From: an uncultured Zetaproteobacteria bacterium
Lineage (GTDB): Bacteria > Pseudomonadota > Zetaproteobacteria > Mariprofundales > Mariprofundaceae
DNA length: 23,157 nucleotides
Assembly (NCBI GenBank): GCA_947311795.1
Contig: CAMZLX010000067.1
Coordinates: forward strand, 1-23,157
Reading direction: 5' to 3'
Below the pieces are notes generated by a model, which made no database searches, was not told the DNA's origin, and worked only from the letters and a program-made list of their open reading frames with translations. Both the position numbers and the translations under genes were made by a program. Below are positions 14,689-22,634 of the stretch, piece by piece. Numbering within the stretch: position 1 is the first letter of the stretch; the number at the start of each line of letters is the position of its first letter.

Positions 14689-15009
14689 ATGAAACAAATA
14701 CTTTTACTCACATGTGCCTTATTGTTGCTGGTCAACTGTTCTAAAGTTGAGCAAGCTAGTGTAGTTGAGCAAGCTGTTAAAAATGCACTGTTTCTTGGGC
14801 TTGAAGGAAGCACAGGTATTGAATTCGAAATCCCTGATTCAGGGCCATTCAGGTCGATTCGCCAATTAAACTTTATCATCAACGGTGGACAATATAACAA
14901 TAAAGCAGCCTATGCTATTTTAGCTAAACCATACGCAACTGAAAAATGGGAAGTTCTTTCATTTACCGTTAAGAGTGATATGGGTTGGCAAGAGCTGAGG
15001 AGGAAATAA
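14689..15009 (+). CDS. Small lipoprotein of unknown function
   Basis: This 106-residue protein has a lipoprotein signal: MKQILLLTCALLLLVNC with the lipidated Cys17 in a LVNC box. The mature part is short and mixed; a conserved-looking centre is IPDSGPFRSIRQLNFIINGG and a beta-like tail contains KWEVLSFTVKSDMGW. I do not recognise a family. AAGGAG lies 6 bases before the ATG, and the stop is 3 bases before the histidine-kinase start, so it is the probable first gene of the sensor/uptake operon. It could act as a periplasmic helper of the kinase or receptor; that is inference from position only. Confidence 0.75.
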   Translation: MKQILLLTCALLLLVNCSKVEQASVVEQAVKNALFLGLEGSTGIEFEIPDSGPFRSIRQLNFIINGGQYNNKAAYAILAKPYATEKWEVLSFTVKSDMGWQELRRK

Positions 15010-15012
15010 ACA

Positions 15013-16101
15013 ATGAAACCCTTCTCCGAATTAGAAAACAGGGCAACCAACCTTATTAAACCATCAGATATTTTTTCTTCGATAACACATAAATATTTCG
15101 GGCTCCATTATACCTTTATTCTCAGTTTATCGATTGCACTATTTTTTGTCCTTCTTCGTGATGACACACCTTTTTGGGAAAATTTAGTTTTCAGCTTAAC
15201 AACGGGTTATACCGTTCACCTGTCTTTGGCACTTTTGGGACCTCTTATAAAAAGTAAAAGCCGAAATATTCAATGGGCTTTAACCCTTACTGTTCTCATT
15301 CCTGCTCTAGGTTTGGGGTTCTTTCTGGGCTCTATATTCACACATGGTTACAGCGATGGTAATGGTTTATGGTTCTTTAATATCCTCATCAACATCCCAC
15401 TTGGCCTAGCATTCTGTGCAATCTTTATCTGGATATTCTACGCCAAAGCAAAACAAAGTGATGCCAATGCACTGGCATCTAAGCTTGAACTCAAAGCGGC
15501 CACCAAAGAAAAACAATTAAGTGAAGCACAGCTGAATTTATTACAGGCTCAAATTGAGCCACACTTTTTATTCAATACTTTAGCTACTGTGCATAGTTTA
15601 ATTGAAGAAGAGCCCCGCCGTGCCTCAACATTACTTGAAGAAGTAAATATTTATTTGCGTGCTGCACTAGACCATAGTCGCAGTAAAGACTGTCTCTTAA
15701 TCCATGAAATTGAGCTATTGCGTGCATATCTTGGGATTATGAAAACGCGCATGGGTGAGCGTTTTAATTTTGATATTTTGGTGAATAACAATGTACTTAA
15801 GCTTTCATTTCCACCCATGCTATTGCAACCTTTGGTCGAAAATGCCATTAAACATGGCTTAGAGCCCAAAGTGAACGGAGGTACATTACAAATTTCAGGG
15901 ATGCAAAAAGATGATAAACTCTGTCTCGATGTGATTGATAGCGGTGTTGGTTTCATCAACTTTAAGGGGGAAGGTATTGGTTTATCCAATGTCCGTGAGC
16001 GCTTAAACACCCTGTACGGCAAGGCTGCAAGCTTTGAAATTAAAGAGCTTGGGAAACGCGGTGTTCGCGCCTCCATTCAAATTCCATTGGGTTTATTATG
16101 A
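15013..16101 (+). CDS. LytS-type membrane sensor histidine kinase
   Basis: This 362-residue kinase has four hydrophobic helices in the first 145 residues with no large periplasmic loop, then a short coiled linker (about 150-175). The His_kinase domain has the phospho-acceptor His184 in IEPHFLFNTL. The ATP-binding part has PLVENAIKHG (N box, Asn277), DSGVGF (309-314) and GIGLSNVRERL (321-331). This is the LytS/YehU/AlgZ architecture, in which the signal is sensed in or near the membrane. It starts 3 bases after the lipoprotein with GAGGAAA upstream, and its stop overlaps its cognate regulator (ATGA). The signal is unknown. Confidence 0.93.
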   Translation: MKPFSELENRATNLIKPSDIFSSITHKYFGLHYTFILSLSIALFFVLLRDDTPFWENLVFSLTTGYTVHLSLALLGPLIKSKSRNIQWALTLTVLIPALGLGFFLGSIFTHGYSDGNGLWFFNILINIPLGLAFCAIFIWIFYAKAKQSDANALASKLELKAATKEKQLSEAQLNLLQAQIEPHFLFNTLATVHSLIEEEPRRASTLLEEVNIYLRAALDHSRSKDCLLIHEIELLRAYLGIMKTRMGERFNFDILVNNNVLKLSFPPMLLQPLVENAIKHGLEPKVNGGTLQISGMQKDDKLCLDVIDSGVGFINFKGEGIGLSNVRERLNTLYGKAASFEIKELGKRGVRASIQIPLGLL

Positions 16102-16841
16102 ACCAACTCAAAGCCATCATTGCAGATGATGAAGCTTCTCTACGCCTGCATCTCAAACGCCTCTTGGAAAAGCTTTGGCCAGAGCTTGAAATATGTGCTT
16201 TAGCTGAAAATGGGCAGCAAGCCATGGATGCCATTGAAATCCATGAACCTGATATTGCTTTTTTGGACATTCGTATGCCTGGTATTTCAGGTATGGATGT
16301 TGCCAAGCAGGTCGTTGGTAAAACTCATGTTGTGTTCGTCACAGCCTATGACCAATATGCGGTTGATGCATTCAGTTATCATGCCGTGGATTACTTGCTT
16401 AAACCCGTGAGTGAACATCGTTTATTGGAAACCATTCAACGTTTAAAAAATGAGAACAATACCCAACACCAATCCTTAGAAGCCGTTTTACAACAGTTCA
16501 CAGAAAAACAGACGGTTTCTACCTTAAAGTGGTTGCGCATTATGGATGGGGAAGATATTCGTCTGTTGCATGTGGATGATGTGGCATATTTCAAATTTGA
16601 ACATAAATATACCACGGTACGCACCAAAGATGGCAGTTATTTAATTCGCAAATCACTCAAAGAATTGGAAGAAGGCTTAGACTCTGAACTATTTTGGCGT
16701 ATTCATCGCAATACCATCGTCAATGTATCATGGGTGAATCATGCCTCCGAATCCGATGCAGCATTAACTTTAACCCTAAAGAATATCCCTGATGAATTGA
16801 GTGTGAGCCGCGCCAACAAACACTTATTCAAACAAATGTGA
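16098..16841 (+). CDS. LytTR-family response regulator
   Basis: This 247-residue transcription factor has a receiver domain (1-115) with the acidic pair Asp10-Asp11, phospho-acceptor Asp57 in FLDIRMPG, Thr82 and Lys102 in LLKPV. A linker leads to a LytTR DNA-binding domain (about 142-245) with VDDVAYFKFEHKYTTV, SYLIRKSLKELEE, FWRIHRNTIVNVSWV and a terminal VSRANKHLF. It is the partner of the upstream kinase, which it overlaps by 4 bp. LytTR proteins bind pairs of direct repeats; I looked for such a site in the gaps at 14603-14688 and 19159-19201 and see no clear one. Its likely targets are the receptor and transport genes in the same operon. Confidence 0.94.
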   Translation: MNQLKAIIADDEASLRLHLKRLLEKLWPELEICALAENGQQAMDAIEIHEPDIAFLDIRMPGISGMDVAKQVVGKTHVVFVTAYDQYAVDAFSYHAVDYLLKPVSEHRLLETIQRLKNENNTQHQSLEAVLQQFTEKQTVSTLKWLRIMDGEDIRLLHVDDVAYFKFEHKYTTVRTKDGSYLIRKSLKELEEGLDSELFWRIHRNTIVNVSWVNHASESDAALTLTLKNIPDELSVSRANKHLFKQM

Positions 16842-16848
16842 GGAAATC

Positions 16849-19158
16849 ATGAAGAAAATAACTCAATTCCTGCATGTACTGAGTGTTTGTTTTTTTGCCT
16901 CACAAAGTTTTGCACAAGAGCTGCGTATTACTGTGCTTCAAAAAGGCTCTGGTGACCCTGTGCAAGGTGCAACCGTTGTGCTTAAAAATAATGGATACAC
17001 CACCACCGATGACAACGGCGTAGCTTTATTCGAGTTTATTCAACCCACTAACGCCAACACATTGGATGACTTAAAAATCCTCAACCAAGGTTATCAAACC
17101 TTAGAGCAAACCATCGCGGGTAACCCAACATCGCTTAAAATTTATCTCAAACCCAACCTTGCCGAGCTTGAAGGTTTGGAAGTGGTTGAGGAGCGAGTAC
17201 AAGAAAAAACATCAAAAATCGTATTGTCCGCCCAAGAGCTGCGCAATGCACCTGGCAGCCAAGGCGACCCTATCAAGGTGCTTCAATCTTTGCCTGGTGT
17301 GGTCGCTGCAAATGGCAGCGGAAGCGGTCAAGTGTATATGCGAGGAAGCGATACCCAAGACAATCAATATTGGGTTGATAATATGCCTTTGGGATACCTT
17401 TACCATTGGGGTGGGGTGCAGTCTGTTATCAACCCTGCGCTGGTCAGTGATATTAACATCTTTTTAGGCGGTTTCCCTGTTGAATACAGTGATAGTATTG
17501 GTGGCGTTGTCGATGTTAAACTCCGCACTCCCAAAACAGACCGTATTCATACCAACCTGCACCTCGGCACATACGAGTCATCCATACTCATTGAAGGTCC
17601 TATCGGCGATTCAGGCAAAGATAGCTTTTATTTGGCAGGTCGGCGCAGTTATATCGACCTTGCCTTTTCACCCGAAACATTAACCAAGTTATCCGCAGGT
17701 GATTCCAAAAATACCATTGTTCAAGTGCCAAAATTTTATGACATTCAAGGTTTATACCGCCATGAGACCAATAAAGGCTCTGTGGATGTGCAATATTTCA
17801 AAGCCAGAGACCAACTCGGCATAGTGCTCAATGATGCCCTCGTCACTGACCCTGCCGCAGCAGGTGACTTAAAAGTTGACCAGCAATCACAAACGTTTGG
17901 TATCAACTGGAAAGAGCAATGGAGCCAGCATTGGAGCCAACATATTACCGCAGGTGTTCTCGACACATCAACCTACTTTCAAATTGGTTCCGACCCCTAC
18001 GGTGACCCCTTCTTTACCGATGTGAAATCAACCAGCTATTTTCTCTTGCCTTCACTCACTTGGGAAAAACAAGACGCCGCAATCAAAATGGGTTTGGAAT
18101 ATTGGCAATATTATGCGCCACTTGAATTGTATATATCTGCCCCGCCATCCAATGAAGCACCCACGCCCGGTGGATTTACTGCGCAACCCAAACATAAAGT
18201 CAGCAGCACGTTCAAAGGCTCAATTTATACGCCATATCTTAAACACACCAAGCAGTGGAACGACCAATGGAAAACATCCTTGGGTGTTCGTTATTCATAC
18301 ATGGAATTTGACCATGGGGCTGACAAAGCAAAAACCAATTTAGGCGCAACATCACCACGATTCTCCGCCGAGTATCAACAAAGCGAAGACCGTTTGTTTC
18401 TTTTCAGTTGGGGCAACTACTTTCAATCCCCACAGGGTTACGAAATCTTAGATGGTTTTGGTAATCCTCAACTTCAATACATCTGGTCAGAACATCGCAT
18501 CTTGGGTGTGGAGCAGAAAATAAATGATATTTGGAGCGTCAAAGCTGAAATTTATCACAAACCCATGCGTGACCTTGTGGTCAGCACCAACAATCCTGTG
18601 CCACCAAACAACTATATCAATAAAGGTGAAGGTGAGGCTTATGGGTTTGATTTATTTATCAAACGTAAATATGAAGGGCGCAAGCTGGGTTGGTTAAGTT
18701 ATTCATGGGCAAAGTCAACGCGTAAAAACTTGCAAACAGGTAAAACAACGAAATTCGCAGGCGACCAACCGCACACGCTCACCGCCGTTTGGGGTGAACC
18801 CTTTGGTGGCTCATGGTCTGATTGGGATTGGGGTTTTAAATTTCAAGCGCACTCTGGTTTGCCCTACACCAAAGTTATTGGGCGTGTTCAAGAAGCAGGA
18901 ACAGGTCGCTGGCTTCCAGTGTATGGCGAATACAACGCCGACCGCCTACCTTTATATGCCAAGCTCGATGTGCGGGTAAGCAAGGAAGTTTTGTACGACA
19001 CATGGAAAATGAAATACGTCTTCGATGTTCAAAATGTCACCTTCCGTCAAAATGTGTCTGGATACGATTATGAAGATGATTTTTCCAACTTCAACAATCC
19101 AACCAAAGTTTCCAACGACTTATTCTTACCCTTCTTTGGCATTGAAGCAGAATTTTAA
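16849..19158 (+). CDS. TonB-dependent outer-membrane receptor with N-terminal carboxypeptidase-regulatory-like domain
   Basis: This 769-residue receptor has a signal peptide (about 1-22, cut near SFA). An Ig-like CarboxypepD_reg-type domain follows (about 23-105, VLQKGSGDPVQGATVVLKNN-type start). The plug is at about 125-235 (PIKVLQSLPGVV, GQVYMRGSDTQDNQYWVDNMPL, GGVVDVKL). A 22-stranded-type barrel ends in the aromatic EAEF typical of outer-membrane proteins. It imports a ligand using TonB energy. The N-terminal domain is commoner in Bacteroidetes-style receptors. GAGGAAA precedes the ATG, 7 bases after the regulator stop. The substrate cannot be named; no Fur box or siderophore gene is visible. 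Confidence 0.92.
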   Translation: MKKITQFLHVLSVCFFASQSFAQELRITVLQKGSGDPVQGATVVLKNNGYTTTDDNGVALFEFIQPTNANTLDDLKILNQGYQTLEQTIAGNPTSLKIYLKPNLAELEGLEVVEERVQEKTSKIVLSAQELRNAPGSQGDPIKVLQSLPGVVAANGSGSGQVYMRGSDTQDNQYWVDNMPLGYLYHWGGVQSVINPALVSDINIFLGGFPVEYSDSIGGVVDVKLRTPKTDRIHTNLHLGTYESSILIEGPIGDSGKDSFYLAGRRSYIDLAFSPETLTKLSAGDSKNTIVQVPKFYDIQGLYRHETNKGSVDVQYFKARDQLGIVLNDALVTDPAAAGDLKVDQQSQTFGINWKEQWSQHWSQHITAGVLDTSTYFQIGSDPYGDPFFTDVKSTSYFLLPSLTWEKQDAAIKMGLEYWQYYAPLELYISAPPSNEAPTPGGFTAQPKHKVSSTFKGSIYTPYLKHTKQWNDQWKTSLGVRYSYMEFDHGADKAKTNLGATSPRFSAEYQQSEDRLFLFSWGNYFQSPQGYEILDGFGNPQLQYIWSEHRILGVEQKINDIWSVKAEIYHKPMRDLVVSTNNPVPPNNYINKGEGEAYGFDLFIKRKYEGRKLGWLSYSWAKSTRKNLQTGKTTKFAGDQPHTLTAVWGEPFGGSWSDWDWGFKFQAHSGLPYTKVIGRVQEAGTGRWLPVYGEYNADRLPLYAKLDVRVSKEVLYDTWKMKYVFDVQNVTFRQNVSGYDYEDDFSNFNNPTKVSNDLFLPFFGIEAEF

Positions 19159-19201
19159 TTCACTTTTTTTAAATATTTACACAAACATTAAGGAGTAACA
19201 C

Positions 19202-19828
19202 ATGGACATTTTAGCAGACTTTAACGGACTTATGGATAGAGGTGGACCTGTGATGTGGGTGATTTTCTTCGCCGCCAGCATTGCCATTGTTATGCTGGTC
19301 GAGCGCGCCATTCAAATCCAAAAATGGCTCAAGCTTGCAAGCATTGACCAACAGTTTGCCCACGATGCGAGCGTGTCCGATATTCAAGCCTTAGAAAATG
19401 GGCTTAACCTACGCAGCGAAAGCCCCTTGCGTAATATCTTGCATCAAGTTCGCTGGAAAGAAGTGCACAATGAAGATGATTTAACCAAACAAATCAACAC
19501 CCTACTCTCCGAACTTATGCCCAAGCTCAATGGCTTGCTGCCTACCATCGCCGTGATTGGCACGCTGCTTCCCATGCTCGGTTTACTAGGCACAGTCACA
19601 GGCATGATTAATGTATTTGAAGTGATTGCCCTGCACGGCACAGGCGACCCGCAAGAAATGGCGCATGGTATCTCGCAAGCATTGTTGACCACAGCCAGCG
19701 GTTTGGTGATTGCCATTCCTGTCATTTTCTTTCATCACTTGCTGGTGCAACGCTTGCAAATGTTGCTGGCAAGCACCGAGCAAAGCTTGTTGGTAGTGAT
19801 TAACCGCGTGGGTAGCAACCGTGGCTAA
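19202..19828 (+). CDS. exbB: ExbB/TolQ-type proton-channel protein
   Basis: This 208-residue inner-membrane protein of the MotA/TolQ/ExbB family has three hydrophobic helices: about 15-34, 112-135 (LPTIAVIGTLLPMLGLLGTVTGMINVF) and 155-178. A cytoplasmic loop lies between the first two. The second helix with its GLLGTVTGM motif is the family hallmark. With ExbD it uses the proton gradient to energise TonB. AAGGAG lies shortly before the ATG. Its 3' end overlaps exbD by 8 bp, so the channel subunits are co-translated. It lies directly after the receptor and before tonB, so it is probably dedicated to that receptor. Confidence 0.93.
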   Translation: MDILADFNGLMDRGGPVMWVIFFAASIAIVMLVERAIQIQKWLKLASIDQQFAHDASVSDIQALENGLNLRSESPLRNILHQVRWKEVHNEDDLTKQINTLLSELMPKLNGLLPTIAVIGTLLPMLGLLGTVTGMINVFEVIALHGTGDPQEMAHGISQALLTTASGLVIAIPVIFFHHLLVQRLQMLLASTEQSLLVVINRVGSNRG

Positions 19829-20252
19829 TATTGGGAAAAAACAACTACAATCGCTGAAGATTGAGGCGGGAACACCTGAAATCACCATGGCACCATTGAT
19901 TGATGTGGTCTTTTTATTGCTCATCTTTTTTATGGTCACCACCGTGTTTCCAGATAACCGTGGCATGGACATTGAGAAGCCTGAATCCGAGTTTTCTGAA
20001 GCTTTGCAAATGAAACGCGTATTATTCGAGCTGCATAAAGATGGTTCGGTGTCGTATAAAAACAAACCTGTGCAGCTTAACGATGTGTCGCGTTTGGTCA
20101 AAGAGCAGCTTGCGGCAGCACCTGATACGGCGGTGATGCTAAAAGTGGATAAAAATGCCACCACCCAATCGCTGATTTCACTCATGGATGCATGCAAATC
20201 TGCGGGTGCAAAACGCGTGGGTATTGCCTCGGAAGCGCCTAAGTCAAAATGA
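19821..20252 (+). CDS. exbD: ExbD/TolR-type proton-channel protein
   Basis: This 143-residue protein has a short cytoplasmic N-terminus, one membrane helix with the essential acid Asp28 (APLIDVVFLLLIFFMVTT) and a periplasmic ExbD-type domain (about 45-140). It forms the channel with ExbB. The start is a GTG at 19821 that lies inside the exbB reading frame; no better start is present, and the overlap suggests coupling. The stop overlaps the tonB ATG (ATGA). Confidence 0.92.
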   Translation: MANIGKKQLQSLKIEAGTPEITMAPLIDVVFLLLIFFMVTTVFPDNRGMDIEKPESEFSEALQMKRVLFELHKDGSVSYKNKPVQLNDVSRLVKEQLAAAPDTAVMLKVDKNATTQSLISLMDACKSAGAKRVGIASEAPKSK

Positions 20253-20881
20253 TAACATCCAGAGTTTGGTTGCAAGCGATAAGTCTCGGCTTACTGATAA
20301 CCTTCGCCATGTTTCTTTCGCTCACCACCCTGAGCAAGAAAAAGGCTGTCGCAGAACCAAAGATACTCACTGTGGATTTCATGGCGTGGCAAGAGCCTAA
20401 AGAAGTGCAAAAAACACCGCCTGAGCCACAAAAGAAGGTGAAACCCAAGCCTAAGAAAAAAGTGAAGAAGTTAAAGAAGAAAGTGGTCAAAAAGCCTGAA
20501 CTCACCATCCAAGAGCCGATTGAAACACCCAAAGAAGTGGTCGAAGATATTCCTGAAGAAGTCGAAGAAGTGGTTGAGGAAGTGCTGCCGACCCCTGTAC
20601 CTATTTTTGAGGTTTCAAGTTTACCAAGGTTTGTCCATCGTTCATCGCCTGTTTACCCGCCTGCCATGAAACAACAGGGCAAAGAAGGCACTGTTCTAAT
20701 CGAGGCTTTGGTTGATGCCACAGGTAAGGTGCGCAGTGTTGAAGTGCTTCAATCCGCAGGTGAATTGTTTGATGCAGCAGCCATTGCCGCAGTCAAAGCT
20801 TCATCGCTTATTCCAGCCAATACCAACGGAAAGCCTGTACCCGTTTTGTTGCGTATACCTATCCGTTTTCGCCTTCGTTAA
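20249..20881 (+). CDS. tonB: TonB energy-transducing protein
   Basis: This 210-residue protein has the TonB plan: an N-terminal signal anchor (about 7-27), a long Pro/Lys/Glu-rich spacer (about 45-118, first lysine-rich, then glutamate-rich), and a C-terminal domain (about 125-210) with SSPVYPPAMKQQGKEGTVL, VDATGKVRSVEVLQSAG and IPIRFRLR. The C-terminal domain reaches across the periplasm to the TonB box of the receptor. It overlaps exbD by 4 bp and closes the operon that contains its probable partner receptor. Confidence 0.93.
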   Translation: MITSRVWLQAISLGLLITFAMFLSLTTLSKKKAVAEPKILTVDFMAWQEPKEVQKTPPEPQKKVKPKPKKKVKKLKKKVVKKPELTIQEPIETPKEVVEDIPEEVEEVVEEVLPTPVPIFEVSSLPRFVHRSSPVYPPAMKQQGKEGTVLIEALVDATGKVRSVEVLQSAGELFDAAAIAAVKASSLIPANTNGKPVPVLLRIPIRFRLR

Positions 20882-20933
20882 ATACATAAAATGCATTACT
20901 GTCCGACGAAAGTTAGTGCCTTTATTTCCAACT

Positions 20934-20948
20934 CTTTATGCCATAAAG
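20934..20948. repeat. Small palindrome inside the MITE-like element
   Basis: CTTTATG, one C, CATAAAG: seven-base arms around a single base. It lies 53 bases after the tonB stop; it may be part of the element rather than a terminator. Confidence 0.4.
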
Positions 20949-21001
20949 GTTTTCTTTGCGGCACGATGTTATGAGTCAGGAAATAATATTTTACTCTTTA
21001 C

Positions 21002-21071
21002 GTCATTCCCGCGAAGGCGGGAATCCATTGTTTTCAAGGTTTTCTGGATACCCGATCAAGTCGGGTATGAC
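21002..21071. repeat. REP-like pair of palindromes
   Basis: The first hairpin is ATTCCCGC-GAAG-GCGGGAAT (21005-21024). The second is ATACCCGA-TCAAG-TCGGGTAT (21048-21068). The unit begins GTCAT (21002-21006) and ends ATGAC (21067-21071), so the two stems are framed by matching ends. Palindromes of the kind GTCATTCCCGC are dispersed in many proteobacterial genomes. Here the pair is nested within the inverted repeats of the MITE-like element. Confidence 0.75.
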
Positions 21072-21155
21072 AATATGTGACTTTCGTCGGACAATAGTGA
21101 TAAAAACGAATAAACACTCCGTTTACCTGCACTCATCTGTGATAAAGTAGGAAGC

Positions 21156-22439
21156 TTAGCGCCCTCTGCTTTGTGAGGCGCGGCGTTGACCACCACCACT
21201 TTTTTGCCCTTGTGAACGGCGGTTGCTGTTTTGTGGTCTGCTGCTGCGTCCACGGTTTTGCCCGCCGTTTCGTCCACGTTGCGGTTTTTCTTTGGGTAAA
21301 TCAGATAACTTTTCAGTCGCTTCAAAACCTTCAATGGTGACTTTAGGAATATCTTTTTTAATCAGGCGTTCAATGCCACGTAATAGTTTTTCTTCATCAA
21401 CGCTAACCAACGACATGGCTTCACCTTTATTGCCTGCCCGACCTGTGCGCCCAATGCGATGCACATAGTCTTCAGGCACGTGCGGCAACTCATAGTTGAC
21501 CACATGCGGTAGCTGGTCGATGTCCAAGCCACGCGCTGCAATATCTGTGGCAACCAACACCCGAATTGAACCATCTTTAAAACCTGCCAACGCTTTGGTA
21601 CGTGCTGTTTGGCTTTTGTTACCATGAATCGCTGCTGCACCTATGCCATCCGTTTCCAATTGTTTGGTTAAGCGGTTCGCGCCATGTTTGGTTTTGGTAA
21701 ACACCAACACTTGTCGCCAATCACCTTCAGAAATAAGCTTGGATAACAATGCGCGTTTTTGTGATTTATTCACAGGGTAGACCACTTGCGTCACTTGATG
21801 CGAAGTCTCATTGCGCGCCACCTCGATATAGGTTGGGTTATGCAAAAATCCGCTGGCAAGCTTCTTGATTTCATTGGAGAATGTTGCTGAAAAGAGAAGG
21901 TTTTGGCGTTTTTTAGGCAATAGCTTCAACACTTTACGAATATCATGGATAAACCCCATGTCCAACATACGGTCTGCTTCATCGAGCACAAAAAATTCAA
22001 TTTGCGATAAATCTGCTTTACCCTGATTAATCAAGTCCAACAAACGCCCTGGTGTTGCCACCAGAATATCAACACCACGCCTAAGCTTGGCAATTTGCGG
22101 GTTAATGCCCACGCCACCAAACACGACAGTTGAGCGAAGCGGCAAATGTTTACCATAAGTCTCCACGCTTTCACCAATTTGTGCTGCAAGTTCGCGGGTG
22201 GGCGTAAGCACCAAGGCGCGAATATGTTTGGTTTTACCTGCTTTGGGTTGCAACAAATGCAACATAGGCAGTGTAAACCCTGCTGTTTTGCCTGTGCCTG
22301 TTTGCGCACCAGCCAATACATCATCACCATTTAAAACGGCAGGAATTGCATTCGCCTGCACAGGTGTTGGTGTGGTGTAGCCTGAATGGGTTACAGCTTG
22401 AAGAAGCTCTTTAGAGAGCCCAAGTTCTTGAAATGTCAT
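21156..22439 (-). CDS. rhlE: DEAD-box RNA helicase, RhlE type
   Basis: This 427-residue ATP-dependent RNA helicase acts in ribosome assembly, RNA turnover or cold adaptation. Motifs in order: Q motif region TPTPVQANAIP, AQTGTGKT (45-52), PTRELA, TPGRLLDL, DEAD (153-156), SAT (184-186), VFTKTKHGANRL, ATDIAARGLD and HRIGRTGR (327-334). The C-terminal tail (about 385-427) is Arg/Gly/Ser/Gln-rich and should bind RNA non-specifically. The ATG at 22439 matches the family N-terminus (MTFQELGLS). No Shine-Dalgarno precedes it, and a TATAAT lies only 5 bases upstream, so the mRNA may be leaderless. No clear terminator is seen after the stop. Confidence 0.95.
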   Translation of the reverse strand: MTFQELGLSKELLQAVTHSGYTTPTPVQANAIPAVLNGDDVLAGAQTGTGKTAGFTLPMLHLLQPKAGKTKHIRALVLTPTRELAAQIGESVETYGKHLPLRSTVVFGGVGINPQIAKLRRGVDILVATPGRLLDLINQGKADLSQIEFFVLDEADRMLDMGFIHDIRKVLKLLPKKRQNLLFSATFSNEIKKLASGFLHNPTYIEVARNETSHQVTQVVYPVNKSQKRALLSKLISEGDWRQVLVFTKTKHGANRLTKQLETDGIGAAAIHGNKSQTARTKALAGFKDGSIRVLVATDIAARGLDIDQLPHVVNYELPHVPEDYVHRIGRTGRAGNKGEAMSLVSVDEEKLLRGIERLIKKDIPKVTIEGFEATEKLSDLPKEKPQRGRNGGQNRGRSSRPQNSNRRSQGQKSGGGQRRASQSRGR

Positions 22440-22444
22440 GTTTA

Positions 22445-22474
22445 ATTATAGATTACACCCAAACTTCAAGTCAC
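22445..22474 (-). promoter_or_regulatory. Promoter of the RhlE-type helicase gene, possibly giving a leaderless mRNA
   Basis: On the - strand a perfect TATAAT (22450-22445) is preceded, after 18 bp, by GTGACT (22474-22469). Only TAAAC lies between the -10 box and the ATG at 22439, so transcription would begin at or within a base or two of the start codon. Confidence 0.55.
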
Positions 22475-22634
22475 TGACCAGCGGGTGCGATTTGTTCCGA
22501 TTTATTTTCCAAAAGACGTTAGATTTCAGTGATGACCTAACACAACCAGCCGATAGTTCTCGACTTTGAGGATGCTGCACTATGGAGCTTTACCCACAAA
22601 GCACAACCAAAGAAACATAAGCATTATTTAATGT

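Larger units (their letters stand above)
20900..21093. mobile_element. MITE-like element with 14-bp terminal inverted repeats
   Basis: TGTCCGACGAAAGT at 20900-20913 is repeated exactly, in inverted orientation, as ACTTTCGTCGGACA at 21080-21093. The 194-bp unit has no gene, which fits a miniature inverted-repeat transposable element. No clear target-site duplication is seen next to the ends. A 7-bp palindrome and a REP-like pair lie inside. It fills most of the 275-bp gap between tonB and the helicase gene. I cannot assign it to an insertion-sequence family. Confidence 0.65.

Noticed and set aside
21002..21071. Hairpins as an intrinsic terminator or a CRISPR repeat
   Set aside because: The stems are not followed by T-runs, the two palindromes differ, and no regularly spaced repeats are present; a REP-like pair explains them better.
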